From Paracoccus sp. (in: a-proteobacteria) (lineage in GTDB: Bacteria; Pseudomonadota; Alphaproteobacteria; Rhodobacterales; Rhodobacteraceae): a stretch of DNA of 64,000 bases. The notes under the pieces are model-generated. The model was not told the origin of the DNA. It worked only from the letters and a program-made list of their open reading frames with translations, and ran no database searches. Shown here in pieces: positions 53,895 through 63,119 of the stretch (position 1 is its first letter; each line of letters opens with the position of its first letter). The stretch spans positions 1-64,000 of the forward strand of contig NZ_JAUNTW010000005.1 of NCBI RefSeq assembly GCF_030538495.1, written 5' to 3'. The translations under genes were made by a program, and so were the position numbers.

Positions 53895-55949
53895 ATGGCC
53901 GCGAATTATTACGTTATCCAGACCGGGACGCCTGCGCCGAACCTGTTCGGCACCCCGTATCAGGGTTACACGATTCGCACCGTCACGCAGATGAATCAGG
54001 CCTATACCTGGGCGGGCGGGCAGCGTGTGGCGGCGGGCGATCATGTCGTCGTCGATGGATCGGTGCGTGAAAACCTGTGGCTGAACCCGGCGGGCGGGAC
54101 CACGACCGGGTTTCGCCTGAATGTCACGATTCTGGACAACGCCAACAGCTTTAAGGTGGATGTCGGCACCGCATCGCAGCTGAACTTTACCCGCCCCAAT
54201 TTGCAGGTCGATGTGACCGGCACCGCACCGAATGTGACTATCGGCGGCGACGGGCGGATGAACAGCCTGACGGTCACGCTGGACGACGGCACGGCGATTG
54301 GCAACATCTCGGGCGGCAATGGCAATGATCAGGTCACCATCGGCACCGGAGCCACGGCGCGCAACATCAACCTGAACAGCGGCACCGACCGGATCATCAA
54401 CAACGGCACCATCGGCGATGTTGATATGGGCGGAGGGCTGAGCGGCGTTGCCACCTATACCGCAGGGCCGGGCGCAAGGGCGGGCCGGATCGGCGCCTCT
54501 GGCCGCGAATTATCGGTCGATCTGGCCGACGGCGCCACAACCGGCAATATCGCATTCGTCACCGGCGTGGTCGATGCGCGGCTGACCCTGACCACGGGCG
54601 AAAACGCGACGCTTGGCAATATCCGCGCGGCCCAAACCGCGCTGAACTCGGCCAGCCAGATCACGATTGGCGACGGCTCGACCGTGGGGGATATCGGCAC
54701 CGGCGACAACAACTCGACCGGCGGCCATGACCGCATTATCCTGGGCGCGCGCGTCACATCGGGCAGCATCCGAACCTATAATGGGCAGGATGTGATCGAA
54801 ATCGGCGACGGATCGCGGGTCGAGGGCGACATCGTCACCCGGCTGGGCAGGGATACCATCACCATCGGCGCGGATGTGCGGATTCTGGGGCGGATTGAAT
54901 CGGGCGACGGCATCGACCTGCGCCCCGGATTTGACCGCGACCGCATCATCATCGGCGACCGCACCCATATCGGGGACCATATCTATACCGGCTGGGACAG
55001 CGATTATGTGGAACTGGGCGACGCCGTGACCTTTGGCGGGCGTGCAGTGGGGGCGGATGCGCAGGTCTTTACCTCGGGCGGCAGCGACACCATCGTGGCG
55101 ACCGGGAACGGCAATTATCGCGTCAATACCGGGATCGGCGACCCGGACGAAGACATTCTGATCGTGCAATATCGCGGCAGCGCGGCCCCTTTGCGCAACG
55201 CCCTGATATCGCAAGGCTTTTCGCAGCGCGCCACCAGCCCCCATGGCGAAGGCGTCTGGTCGCGCGGCGAAAATCAGCGCTTTGTCTATAACGGGATTAC
55301 CTATGAAAATGTGGATTGGGTCCGGATCGAGCCGGTCTGCTTTGCCGCAGGCACTCTGATCGACACCGCCCACGGCCCCGTCGCGGTCGAGGATCTGACC
55401 CCCGGCGATCTGGTCCACACGCGCGATCACGGCCTGCAACCGGTGCGCTGGGTCGGCGTCAGCCCCATGGCCGCGCGACAGCTGCGCGACGCGCCGCAAT
55501 TCCGCCCCATCCGCATTCGCGCGGGGGCTTTGGGGCCGGGGATGCCGGCGCAGGATCTGGTCGTCTCGCCGCAGCATCGCGTTCTGGTGCGGTCCAAAAT
55601 CGCCCAGCGGATGTGTGCCAGCCCCGAAATTCTGGTCGCGGCAAAGCAGTTGCTGGCCGTGGATGGGATCGACATTGCCACCGACGTGGCCCACATCGTT
55701 TATGTCCACATCCTGTTTGACCAGCACCAGATCATCCGGTCGAACGGAGCCGATACGGAATCGCTGTTTACCGGGCCGCAGGCGCTGCGGTCGATCGGTG
55801 CGGCGGCGCGGGATGAATTATTCGCGCTGTTTCCCGACTTGCGCCTGCCGGGGTTTCGGCCAGCCCCCGCGCGTCTGCTGGTTCCCGGACGCCTGGCCCG
55901 CCGTCTGGCGCAGCGTCATGCCGACCGGGGCAAAATGCTGATCACCTGA
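53895..55949 (+). CDS. Hint-domain protein with beta-repeat N-terminus
   Basis: 684 residues. The first about 470 are Gly/Asp/Thr-rich repeats (QVTIGTGATARNINLNSGTD, DTITIGADVRILGRIESGDG) expected to form a beta-solenoid. From Cys482 a Hint (hedgehog/intein, Hint_2-like) domain starts: CFAAGTLIDTAHGPVAVEDL, then HTRDHGLQPVRWVG. Such proteins are frequent in Rhodobacterales, probably secreted, possibly self-processing at the Cys. No classical signal peptide is seen, so a type I route is possible. No strong ribosome-binding site precedes the ATG. The end overlaps gbpR by eight bases. Confidence 0.88.
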   Translation: MAANYYVIQTGTPAPNLFGTPYQGYTIRTVTQMNQAYTWAGGQRVAAGDHVVVDGSVRENLWLNPAGGTTTGFRLNVTILDNANSFKVDVGTASQLNFTRPNLQVDVTGTAPNVTIGGDGRMNSLTVTLDDGTAIGNISGGNGNDQVTIGTGATARNINLNSGTDRIINNGTIGDVDMGGGLSGVATYTAGPGARAGRIGASGRELSVDLADGATTGNIAFVTGVVDARLTLTTGENATLGNIRAAQTALNSASQITIGDGSTVGDIGTGDNNSTGGHDRIILGARVTSGSIRTYNGQDVIEIGDGSRVEGDIVTRLGRDTITIGADVRILGRIESGDGIDLRPGFDRDRIIIGDRTHIGDHIYTGWDSDYVELGDAVTFGGRAVGADAQVFTSGGSDTIVATGNGNYRVNTGIGDPDEDILIVQYRGSAAPLRNALISQGFSQRATSPHGEGVWSRGENQRFVYNGITYENVDWVRIEPVCFAAGTLIDTAHGPVAVEDLTPGDLVHTRDHGLQPVRWVGVSPMAARQLRDAPQFRPIRIRAGALGPGMPAQDLVVSPQHRVLVRSKIAQRMCASPEILVAAKQLLAVDGIDIATDVAHIVYVHILFDQHQIIRSNGADTESLFTGPQALRSIGAAARDELFALFPDLRLPGFRPAPARLLVPGRLARRLAQRHADRGKMLIT

Positions 55950-56886
55950 CCGGCGCGTCAGCCATCTGGGCCTGCACATCGCGGATGGTCTGATGCAGCC
56001 GTTCGGCCAGCGGCGTCAGCGGGCGGCGGCGCATATATAACAGGAAATAGGGCGCGACCTGCGGCACGCCGGGAATGGTCAGCGTGGCCAGCCCCGCGCC
56101 GATGGGCGGCACAATCAGAAGATCGGTCATTTCCTGCGACACCGGCGCAATCGCATCCGTCGCCGCCAGATAGGCAATCGTAAACACCAGCGACGATGAA
56201 TGAACGATATTGGACGGTTCGGCCAACCCATGAGCGGCAAAGGCGTGCAGGGTGGTTTCGCGGATGGGGGCGCCGGGATGCTGCAAGATCCATTCGCAAT
56301 CACGCACCTGCGCCAGCGTCAGATCGCCGCGCCCGGCCAGAGGATGCCCGCCCCTGACCAGAAAGCTGGGCGTTTCCCCCTGCATCGGCGTGATGTCAAA
56401 ATTGGTCGTGTCAAAGCCCGGCAGCAACCGGCTGATCGCAATGTCAATCTTGCCCGACACCAGATGCGACAGCAGATCGGCGGATGGCAGCACCTCGACC
56501 TGAATATCGGCGGCGGGGGATTGCGCTTTGACCTGACGGATGGCGGCGACCAGAAACCGGATGGCCGCGCCGCTGACCGCACCGATGCGCACCACGCCCC
56601 CCATCCCCTGACGCAGCGCCACCACGTCATCATTCAGCCGGTCCAGTTCGTGCAAAATCACCGCGCTGCGCCGCAGGGCAAGCGCACCCGCCTGCGTCGG
56701 TTCCAACCCGCGCGGATGGCGCAGAAACAGGGGCGCGCCGATCTGGCGTTCGATATCGGCCAGCATCCGCGATGCGGCGGGCTGGGTGATGCCGCAATCG
56801 GTGGCGGCCAGCTGCAATTGGCCATGCCGCCCGATGGCGCGCAGCAGGCGCAGCTGCGCGGGTTTCATCAGAGGCGGCCGAGACAT
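55942..56886 (-). CDS. gbpR: LysR-family regulator, GbpR-like
   Basis: 314 residues: winged-helix N-terminus ([20 protein letters not shown], then [18 protein letters not shown]) and a periplasmic-binding-protein-like sensor domain. It is divergent from chvE, as in Agrobacterium, where GbpR activates the galactose/glucose-binding protein gene. Target inferred from position. Confidence 0.9.
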   Translation of the reverse strand: MSRPPLMKPAQLRLLRAIGRHGQLQLAATDCGITQPAASRMLADIERQIGAPLFLRHPRGLEPTQAGALALRRSAVILHELDRLNDDVVALRQGMGGVVRIGAVSGAAIRFLVAAIRQVKAQSPAADIQVEVLPSADLLSHLVSGKIDIAISRLLPGFDTTNFDITPMQGETPSFLVRGGHPLAGRGDLTLAQVRDCEWILQHPGAPIRETTLHAFAAHGLAEPSNIVHSSSLVFTIAYLAATDAIAPVSQEMTDLLIVPPIGAGLATLTIPGVPQVAPYFLLYMRRRPLTPLAERLHQTIRDVQAQMADAPVR

Positions 56887-56911
56887 ACCAATTCCGTTAT
56901 CCTGTTTGCGC

Positions 56912-56925
56912 TAAAATGCATTTTA
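56912..56925. promoter_or_regulatory. Palindrome in gbpR-chvE intergenic region
   Basis: TAAAATGCATTTTA, a perfect 14-base palindrome 26 bases upstream of the gbpR start and 67 before chvE. A plausible operator for the divergent LysR regulator; its T-rich/A-rich arms fit a LysR-type site. Confidence 0.45.
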
Positions 56926-56991
56926 CCAACATGGCCGGGTCTTGCTAGCAAAAAACATTCGGCGCTCGCGCCGACAACTGGGAGCGATAAT

Positions 56992-58047
56992 ATGAAAATC
57001 AAAACGACACTGGCCGCCCTGACGATGGGCGTCAGCCTGCTGGCCACTCCGGTTCTGGCCGAAACCGTGGGGATCTCGATGCCGACGAAATCCTCGGCCC
57101 GGTGGATCGACGACGGCAACAACATGGTCAAACAATTCGAGGCCGCCGGTTACAAAACCGATCTGCAATATGCCGAAGACGATATTCCCAACCAGCTGGC
57201 GCAGGTCGAGAATATGATCACCAAAGGCGTGGACGTGCTGATCATCGCCGCCATCGACGGCACCACGCTGTCGAACGCCTTGGCCAATGCCAAAGCCGCC
57301 GATATCAAAGTCATCGCCTATGACCGCCTGATCCGCGGCACCGGCGACGTGGATTATTACGCCACCTTTGACAATTTTCAGGTCGGCGTGCAGCAGGCCA
57401 ACACGCTGGTGCAGGGTCTGAACGAACGCTTCCCGGATGTGAAACCGTGGAATGTCGAACTGTTCGGCGGCAGCCCGGACGACAACAACGCCTATTTCTT
57501 CTATGACGGCGCGATGTCGGTGTTGCAGCCGATGATCGACGCGGGCGACATTGTCGTGCAGTCGGGCCAGACGGGCATGGACCGCGTCGGCACGCTGCGT
57601 TGGGACCCGGCGACCGCGCAGGCACGGATGGATAACATCCTGTCGGCGAATTACACCGACAAACAGGTGAACGCGGTTCTGTCGCCCTATGACGGGCTGT
57701 CGATCGGCATTCTGTCGTCGCTGAAAGGCGTCGGTTACGGTTCGGGCGATCTGCCGATGCCGATCGTGTCGGGTCAGGACGCCGAAGTGCAGTCGATGAA
57801 GTCGATTCTGGCCGGCGAACAATACGCCACCATCTTCAAAGACACCCGCGAACTGGCCCGCGTCACCGTCGGCATGGTGGACGCCATGCTGAAAGGCGGC
57901 GAGCCGGAAATCAACGACACCGAAACCTATGACAACGGCGTCAAGGTCATTCCCGCTTACCTGCTGGAGCCGGTGGCCGTGGACGGGTCGAACTGGGAAG
58001 AAATCCTGATCGAATCCGGCTACTATACCAAAGACCAACTGCAATAA
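56992..58047 (+). CDS. chvE: Multiple-sugar-binding periplasmic protein
   Basis: 351 residues with a signal peptide (about 1-23, ending PVLA). The mature protein is a ChvE-type binding protein ([20 protein letters not shown]; then [20 protein letters not shown]). It captures aldoses such as glucose, galactose or xylose for the ABC importer encoded next; in Agrobacterium it also feeds the VirA sensor. TGGGAGCGATAAT provides the ribosome-binding site. Confidence 0.95.
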   Translation: MKIKTTLAALTMGVSLLATPVLAETVGISMPTKSSARWIDDGNNMVKQFEAAGYKTDLQYAEDDIPNQLAQVENMITKGVDVLIIAAIDGTTLSNALANAKAADIKVIAYDRLIRGTGDVDYYATFDNFQVGVQQANTLVQGLNERFPDVKPWNVELFGGSPDDNNAYFFYDGAMSVLQPMIDAGDIVVQSGQTGMDRVGTLRWDPATAQARMDNILSANYTDKQVNAVLSPYDGLSIGILSSLKGVGYGSGDLPMPIVSGQDAEVQSMKSILAGEQYATIFKDTRELARVTVGMVDAMLKGGEPEINDTETYDNGVKVIPAYLLEPVAVDGSNWEEILIESGYYTKDQLQ

Positions 58048-58094
58048 GATGGCCGGGGCCGCCACTGCGCGGCCCCCTCGCTTTGGGGCGGTTC

Positions 58095-59624
58095 ATGACA
58101 GACACAGACATCCTGCTGGAAATGCGGGACATTATCAAAACATTCCCCGGCGTTCGTGCGCTGGACGGTGTGAACCTGCGGGTCCGCGCCGGTGAAATCC
58201 ACGCCATTTGTGGCGAAAACGGCGCAGGAAAATCCACGCTGATGAAGGTGCTGTCGGGCGTTTACCCCCATGGCAGCTATGACGGCGAGATTCTCTATGA
58301 CGGGAAAACCGCGCAATTTCAGTCGATCCGCGACAGCGAAGATCAGGGCATCATCATCATCCATCAGGAACTGGCCTTGGTGCCGCTTCTGTCGATTGCC
58401 GAAAACATCTTTCTGGGCAATGAACGCGCGCAAGGCGGCGTGATCGACTGGACCGAAACCTTCCGCCAGACCGAAACCCTGCTCGGCAAGGTCGGCCTGT
58501 CGGAAACGCCGGGAACGCAGGTCGATAAGCTGGGCGTCGGCAAACAACAGCTGGTCGAAATCGCAAAGGCGCTGTCAAAAGACGTGCGCCTGCTGATTTT
58601 GGACGAACCCACGGCGGCGCTGTCGGAATCCGACAGCCGCGCTTTGCTGGATCTGCTGCTGGAACTGCGCGCGCAGGGCGTCACCTGCATCATCATCAGC
58701 CACAAACTGAACGAAGTGCGCGCCGTGGCCGACAGCGTGACCGTCATTCGCGACGGCGCGACCATCACCACCATCGACGCGCGCACCGAACCCGTGACCG
58801 AGGACGCCATCGTGCGCGCCATGGTCGGCCGCGACATGGCCAGCCGCTATCCCGACCGTCCGCGCCGCGCGGGCGACACGGTGTTTGAACTGCAGAACTG
58901 GAATGTCTGGCATCCCGAACAGGCCGAACGTCAGGTGATCCGCGATGTGTCGCTGACCATCCGCGCGGGCGAAGTCGTCGGCATCGCCGGGCTGATGGGG
59001 GCAGGGCGCACGGAACTGGCCATGTCGGTGTTCGGGCGCAGCTATGGCCGCAACATTTCGGGGCAGGTGCGGATTCACGGGCAGGCGGCGGACACCTCGA
59101 CCGTGCCGCGCGCGATTTCTGCGGGCCTTGCCTATGTGACCGAAGATCGCAAAACGCTGGGCCTTGTGCTGGACGAACCCATCCTGCGCAACACCACGCT
59201 GGCCAATCTGGGCGGCGTGGCGTCGCATGGCGTGATCGACGATGGCCGCGAAACCGAAATCGCCGAAGGATACCGCCGCGCGCTGAACATCCGCACGCCG
59301 TCGGTGACGCAGCGCGTCGTCAACCTGTCGGGCGGCAATCAGCAAAAGGTCGTGCTGGCCAAATGGCTGTTCACCACCCCCGAGGTGCTGATCCTTGACG
59401 AACCCACCCGCGGCATCGATATTGGCGCGAAATACGAAATCTATAACATTATCAACGATCTATCGGCGCAGGGCAAAGGCGTTCTGATGATCTCGTCGGA
59501 ACTGCCCGAACTCTTGGGCATGTGCGACCGGATCTATGTGATGAACGAAGGTGCTTTTGTGGGCGAACTGGCGGCGCAGGACGCGACGCAGGAACGCATC
59601 ATGTCGATGATCGTGACGGAATAA
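58095..59624 (+). CDS. gguA: Sugar ABC transporter ATPase with two ABC domains
   Basis: 509 residues with two ABC cassettes. The first has Walker [21 protein letters not shown] and Walker [14 protein letters not shown]. The second has a changed Walker A ([13 protein letters not shown]), as is normal for this family, signature [15 protein letters not shown] and [12 protein letters not shown]. It energises uptake of ChvE-bound sugars. ATG at 58095 is preferred to an in-frame TTG at 58083. Confidence 0.95.
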   Translation: MTDTDILLEMRDIIKTFPGVRALDGVNLRVRAGEIHAICGENGAGKSTLMKVLSGVYPHGSYDGEILYDGKTAQFQSIRDSEDQGIIIIHQELALVPLLSIAENIFLGNERAQGGVIDWTETFRQTETLLGKVGLSETPGTQVDKLGVGKQQLVEIAKALSKDVRLLILDEPTAALSESDSRALLDLLLELRAQGVTCIIISHKLNEVRAVADSVTVIRDGATITTIDARTEPVTEDAIVRAMVGRDMASRYPDRPRRAGDTVFELQNWNVWHPEQAERQVIRDVSLTIRAGEVVGIAGLMGAGRTELAMSVFGRSYGRNISGQVRIHGQAADTSTVPRAISAGLAYVTEDRKTLGLVLDEPILRNTTLANLGGVASHGVIDDGRETEIAEGYRRALNIRTPSVTQRVVNLSGGNQQKVVLAKWLFTTPEVLILDEPTRGIDIGAKYEIYNIINDLSAQGKGVLMISSELPELLGMCDRIYVMNEGAFVGELAAQDATQERIMSMIVTE

Positions 59625-59636
59625 GGGGGCAGCCAT

Positions 59637-60839
59637 ATGGCTCAGGCCGCACAAAAAGAAGGGATCGGCAGCTATCTGATCCGCCATCTCCGCGAATACG
59701 GGCTGTTGTTTGCGCTGATCGCCATCATGATCTTTTTCCAGATCGTGACGAATGGCACGCTGATGCGCCCGGTCAACATCACCAACCTGTTTTTGCAAAA
59801 CAGCTATATCATCATCATGGCTTTGGGGATGCTGCTGGTGATCGTGTCGGGCCATATCGACCTGTCGGTGGGGTCGGTCATGGGCTTTATCGGGGCCTTT
59901 GCGGCGGTGATGATCGTCAGCTGGGGCCTGCCGGTAGGGATCGCGGTGCCGGTCTGCCTGCTGATGGGCATGACGGTGGGCGCGGTTCAGGGCTATTTCA
60001 TCGCCTATTGGAAAATCCCATCCTTTATCGTGACGCTGGCGGGGATGCTGGTGTTCCGAGGCGCGTCGCTGTGGCTTCTGGCCGGTCAGTCGATCGGACC
60101 GTTTCCGGGCAGCTTTCAGGCGCTGTCCACGGGGTTTGTGCCGGATATCTTCGGCTTTATCCCGGCGCTTTTGGGTCTGGATCGCGGCAATGGCACGGCC
60201 TTGGCGGCGGGCGTCATCGCGGCTTGCCTGATCGTGTGGATGGGGCTGAAAGGCCGCGCCCGCAACGCCCGTTACGGGATCGAGGGCGAACCGCTGGGCC
60301 TGTTCTGGGCGCGCACGGCGATTATCTCGGCGGCGCTGATGTTTGTGACGTGGAAATTGTCGTCGTTCCGGGGCCTGCCGAATGTGATGATTTCCATGGC
60401 GGTGCTGACGGTGGTCTATGCATTCATCACGGAACGCACGACGATTGGCCGGCGCATCTATGCGGTCGGCGGCAACGAAAAGGCCGCGAAACTGTCGGGC
60501 ATCCGCACCGAACGGCTGACCTTTCTGGCCTTTGTGAATATGGGCTTTCTGGCGGCGCTTGCCGGCCTGATCTTTGCCGCGCGGCTGAACACGGCCACGC
60601 CCAAAGCGGGCTTTGGCGTGGAACTGGACGTGATCGCGGCGGTGTTCATCGGCGGAGCGTCCATGTCCGGCGGCTCGGGCCGCATCATCGGAGCCGTGGT
60701 CGGCGCGTTCATCATGGGCGTGATGAATAACGGCATGTCCATTCTGGGGATCGGCATTGATTATCAACAGATGATCAAAGGCATGGTCCTGTTGGCCGCC
60801 GTGTTCTTTGACGTGTATAACCGCAGCAAAGGCAGCTAA
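59637..60839 (+). CDS. gguB: Sugar ABC transporter permease
   Basis: 400 residues with about ten helices, of the RbsC/XylH branch with the long form typical of GguB/MmsB. It contains MALGMLLVIVSGHIDLSVGS and GGNEKAAKLSGIRTERLTF. It completes the chvE-gguA-gguB importer; a terminator follows 28 bases after the stop. Confidence 0.95.
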   Translation: MAQAAQKEGIGSYLIRHLREYGLLFALIAIMIFFQIVTNGTLMRPVNITNLFLQNSYIIIMALGMLLVIVSGHIDLSVGSVMGFIGAFAAVMIVSWGLPVGIAVPVCLLMGMTVGAVQGYFIAYWKIPSFIVTLAGMLVFRGASLWLLAGQSIGPFPGSFQALSTGFVPDIFGFIPALLGLDRGNGTALAAGVIAACLIVWMGLKGRARNARYGIEGEPLGLFWARTAIISAALMFVTWKLSSFRGLPNVMISMAVLTVVYAFITERTTIGRRIYAVGGNEKAAKLSGIRTERLTFLAFVNMGFLAALAGLIFAARLNTATPKAGFGVELDVIAAVFIGGASMSGGSGRIIGAVVGAFIMGVMNNGMSILGIGIDYQQMIKGMVLLAAVFFDVYNRSKGS

Positions 60840-60867
60840 GCCCCTCGGCTCAACCGCACCAAACCAC

Positions 60868-60900
60868 AAACCTGCCACGCCGACGCGCGGCAGGTTTTTT
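60868..60900 (+). terminator. Rho-independent terminator of the chvE-gguAB operon
   Basis: Stem AAACCTGCC / GGCAGGTTT with a run of T after it. Confidence 0.9.
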
Positions 60901-60930
60901 CATGCGCCAACCACATCACACACCCCGCCT

Positions 60931-60980
60931 CTTTCATCTTGGCCCAAATATCCCGGGGGTCCGGGGGCTGGCCCCCGGCC
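60931..60980 (+). repeat. GC-rich interspersed repeat, copy 4
   Basis: CTTTCATCTTGGCCCAAATA followed by TCCCGGGGGTCC and CCGGGGGCTGGCCCCCGG. It is almost identical to copy 1 at 15016. Confidence 0.88.
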
Positions 60981-61005
60981 TTTCCCGTCGAACGCCCACC
61001 CCCAT

Positions 61006-61024
61006 GGGGCTGGCCCCCGGCGCC
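61006..61024 (+). repeat. Partial GC-rich repeat next to copy 4
   Basis: GGGGCTGGCCCCCGGCGCC, the right arm of the same element without the AAATATCCC part. Confidence 0.6.
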
Positions 61025-61046
61025 ATCCCCCCAAAAAACCCGGCCA

Positions 61047-61078
61047 CAAAAAAACCGGCGCCACATAGGCGCCGGTTT
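61047..61078 (-). terminator. Rho-independent terminator of the TRAP operon
   Basis: Stem AAACCGGCGCC / GGCGCCGGTTT with loop ACATA; on the minus strand it is followed by a T run. It lies six bases beyond the dctM stop. Confidence 0.9.
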
Positions 61079-61083
61079 CATCT

Positions 61084-62409
61084 TTACATCATCCCCAGCA
61101 ATCGCGGCAGGAACAGCGATATGTCGGGTATGTATGTTATCAGCCCCAGGAAGATCAGCGCCGTGAACAGCCAGGGCAGGGCGGCTTTGCTGACCTCGGT
61201 CAGGCCCAGACGCGAAATGGCGGACCCGACATAGAGGTTCAGACCCACAGGTGGCGTGCAGAGCCCGATCTCCATATTCACCACCATCATGATGCCGAAA
61301 TGCACCGGATCCACGCCCAGATGGACGGCCACCGGGAACAGGATCGGGGCCATGATCAGAACGATGGCGGACGGCTCCATCACCATGCCGATCAGCAGCA
61401 GGATGATGTTCACCATCAGCAGGAACCCGATTTTGCCCAGACCCAGATCAACGATCCAAGCCGACATGGCTTGCGGGATCTGTTCGCTGGTCAGGATGAA
61501 GGCAAACATCACGGCATTGGTGATGATATACAGCAGCATCGCCGACATGGCGGCCGATGACAGCAGCACCCGCGGCACATCGCGCAGCTTGATGTCGCGA
61601 TAGACCCAGACCGCAATCACAAAGGCGTAAACGGCGCTGACGGCGGCGGCCTCGGTCGGGGTGAAAATCCCGCCATAGATGCCGCCCATGATGATGACGA
61701 TCAGCATCAGCCCCCAGACGGATTCGCGAAACGCCTGCCAGCGTTCGCGGAAACTGGCGCGCGGCATCCGCGGATAGTTGTTCTTATAGGCCCGCCAGAA
61801 GGTCGTGGCCCCCAGCATCGACGCCAGCATCAGCCCCGGAATCACGCCCGCCATGAACAGCGTGCCGATGGATGCCGACATGACCGGCTGACCATCGGGA
61901 CCGAACGCCATCATCCCGGATGTGGCAACCGCATACATCACCATCACAATCGACGGCGGGATCAGGATGCCCAGACCCCCGGCGGTCGCAATCGACCCCA
62001 CGCCGAATTGCGGCGGATAGCCCTGTTTGACCATGGCCGGAATCAGGATCGACCCCACGGCCATCACGGTGGCGGGCGACGACCCGGAAATCGCGGCAAA
62101 CAGCGCACAGGCCAGAACCGCCGCCATGCCCATACCGCCATACCAATGCCCGACCAGAGACGTCGCAAACCGGATCATCCGTTTCGCCACGCCGCCATGC
62201 GTCAGGAAATTGCCCGCCAGAATAAAGAACGGAATCGCCATGATTTCGAACTTTTCGATGCCGGTGAACAGCTTCAGCGCGATGCTGTCCATGGGGATAT
62301 TGGTAAAGGCGAACAGAAAGCTGAACACCGTCAGACCCAGCGCAATCGACACCGGCATCCCGGTGATCAGCAGAACCGACAGGATCGCAAAGATAATAAG
62401 TGCGGTCAC
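61084..62409 (-). CDS. dctM: TRAP transporter large permease (DctM)
   Basis: 441 residues with 12 or more helices, starting at GTG 62409 (TALIIFAILSVLLITGMPVS). Motifs include AIPFFILAGNFLTHGGVAKR and GSIATAGGLGILIPPSIVM. The GTG overlaps the dctQ stop (GTGA) and has GGAGGG upstream, which decides this start over a longer frame. It is the channel subunit of a sodium-driven carboxylate importer. Confidence 0.95.
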   Translation of the reverse strand: MTALIIFAILSVLLITGMPVSIALGLTVFSFLFAFTNIPMDSIALKLFTGIEKFEIMAIPFFILAGNFLTHGGVAKRMIRFATSLVGHWYGGMGMAAVLACALFAAISGSSPATVMAVGSILIPAMVKQGYPPQFGVGSIATAGGLGILIPPSIVMVMYAVATSGMMAFGPDGQPVMSASIGTLFMAGVIPGLMLASMLGATTFWRAYKNNYPRMPRASFRERWQAFRESVWGLMLIVIIMGGIYGGIFTPTEAAAVSAVYAFVIAVWVYRDIKLRDVPRVLLSSAAMSAMLLYIITNAVMFAFILTSEQIPQAMSAWIVDLGLGKIGFLLMVNIILLLIGMVMEPSAIVLIMAPILFPVAVHLGVDPVHFGIMMVVNMEIGLCTPPVGLNLYVGSAISRLGLTEVSKAALPWLFTALIFLGLITYIPDISLFLPRLLGMM

Positions 62410-63032
62410 GATTTGCCCTCCGCCGCGATTTCGGCTTCGTCTTCGATGCCGTCCACGGAACCGTGGTCGTGGTGAACGATGACGCCGGTGGTCAGGAACA
62501 GATGCAGCGCCTGAATAAAGCGGAAACACATCAGCGCCGAGCCGATGGGAACCGCCAGATAGATGATCCACATCGGCCATTCCAGATCGGGCGACACCTG
62601 CCCGCCCAGCCGCACATGCCAGACAAATTTCGTGCCGATCCATGTGATGATGGCGGTGAAGATAATCCCGCCCGACATGGCAATCGCCGTCATGATCGTG
62701 CGCGCCCGCCCCGTCAGGCGTTCCGACAAAACGTCAACGCCCACATGGATGCCGATGCGCACGCCGTAAGCCGCGCCGAATTTCGCCATCCACACGAACA
62801 GGTAAATGCACAATTCCTGCGCCCAGTTCAGCCGGATCCCGCTGAGCCAGCGATAGACATCGCGGGCATAGGCCATCAGTTCCGGCATGTCATTGGCGCG
62901 GGCATAGCGCACCAGATCCGCCGACCATCCGGCGGTAAAGCGATGCGTCACCGCGACAAAGATGACCAGCACCGCGGCGGCCATCAGCACGGAAATCAGG
63001 ATCTCTTCGATCCTGTCGAGAATGCGGAGCAT
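62406..63032 (-). CDS. dctQ: TRAP transporter small permease (DctQ)
   Basis: 208 residues with four helices and the DctQ-type centre LCIYLFVWMAKFGAAYGVRI and GIHVGVDVLSERL. It is slightly longer than average because of a loop near residues 35-75 and an acidic C-terminal tail. It pairs with DctM, with which it is translationally coupled. Confidence 0.93.
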   Translation of the reverse strand: MLRILDRIEEILISVLMAAAVLVIFVAVTHRFTAGWSADLVRYARANDMPELMAYARDVYRWLSGIRLNWAQELCIYLFVWMAKFGAAYGVRIGIHVGVDVLSERLTGRARTIMTAIAMSGGIIFTAIITWIGTKFVWHVRLGGQVSPDLEWPMWIIYLAVPIGSALMCFRFIQALHLFLTTGVIVHHDHGSVDGIEDEAEIAAEGKS

Positions 63033-63119
63033 CCGCCAGTCCCCCTTGATTTTTTATGAAATACGTCTGGCATTTCGCCATGGGGTGGCCGGACCGGGCG
63101 CGCCGGTCCGGCGGGTGTT

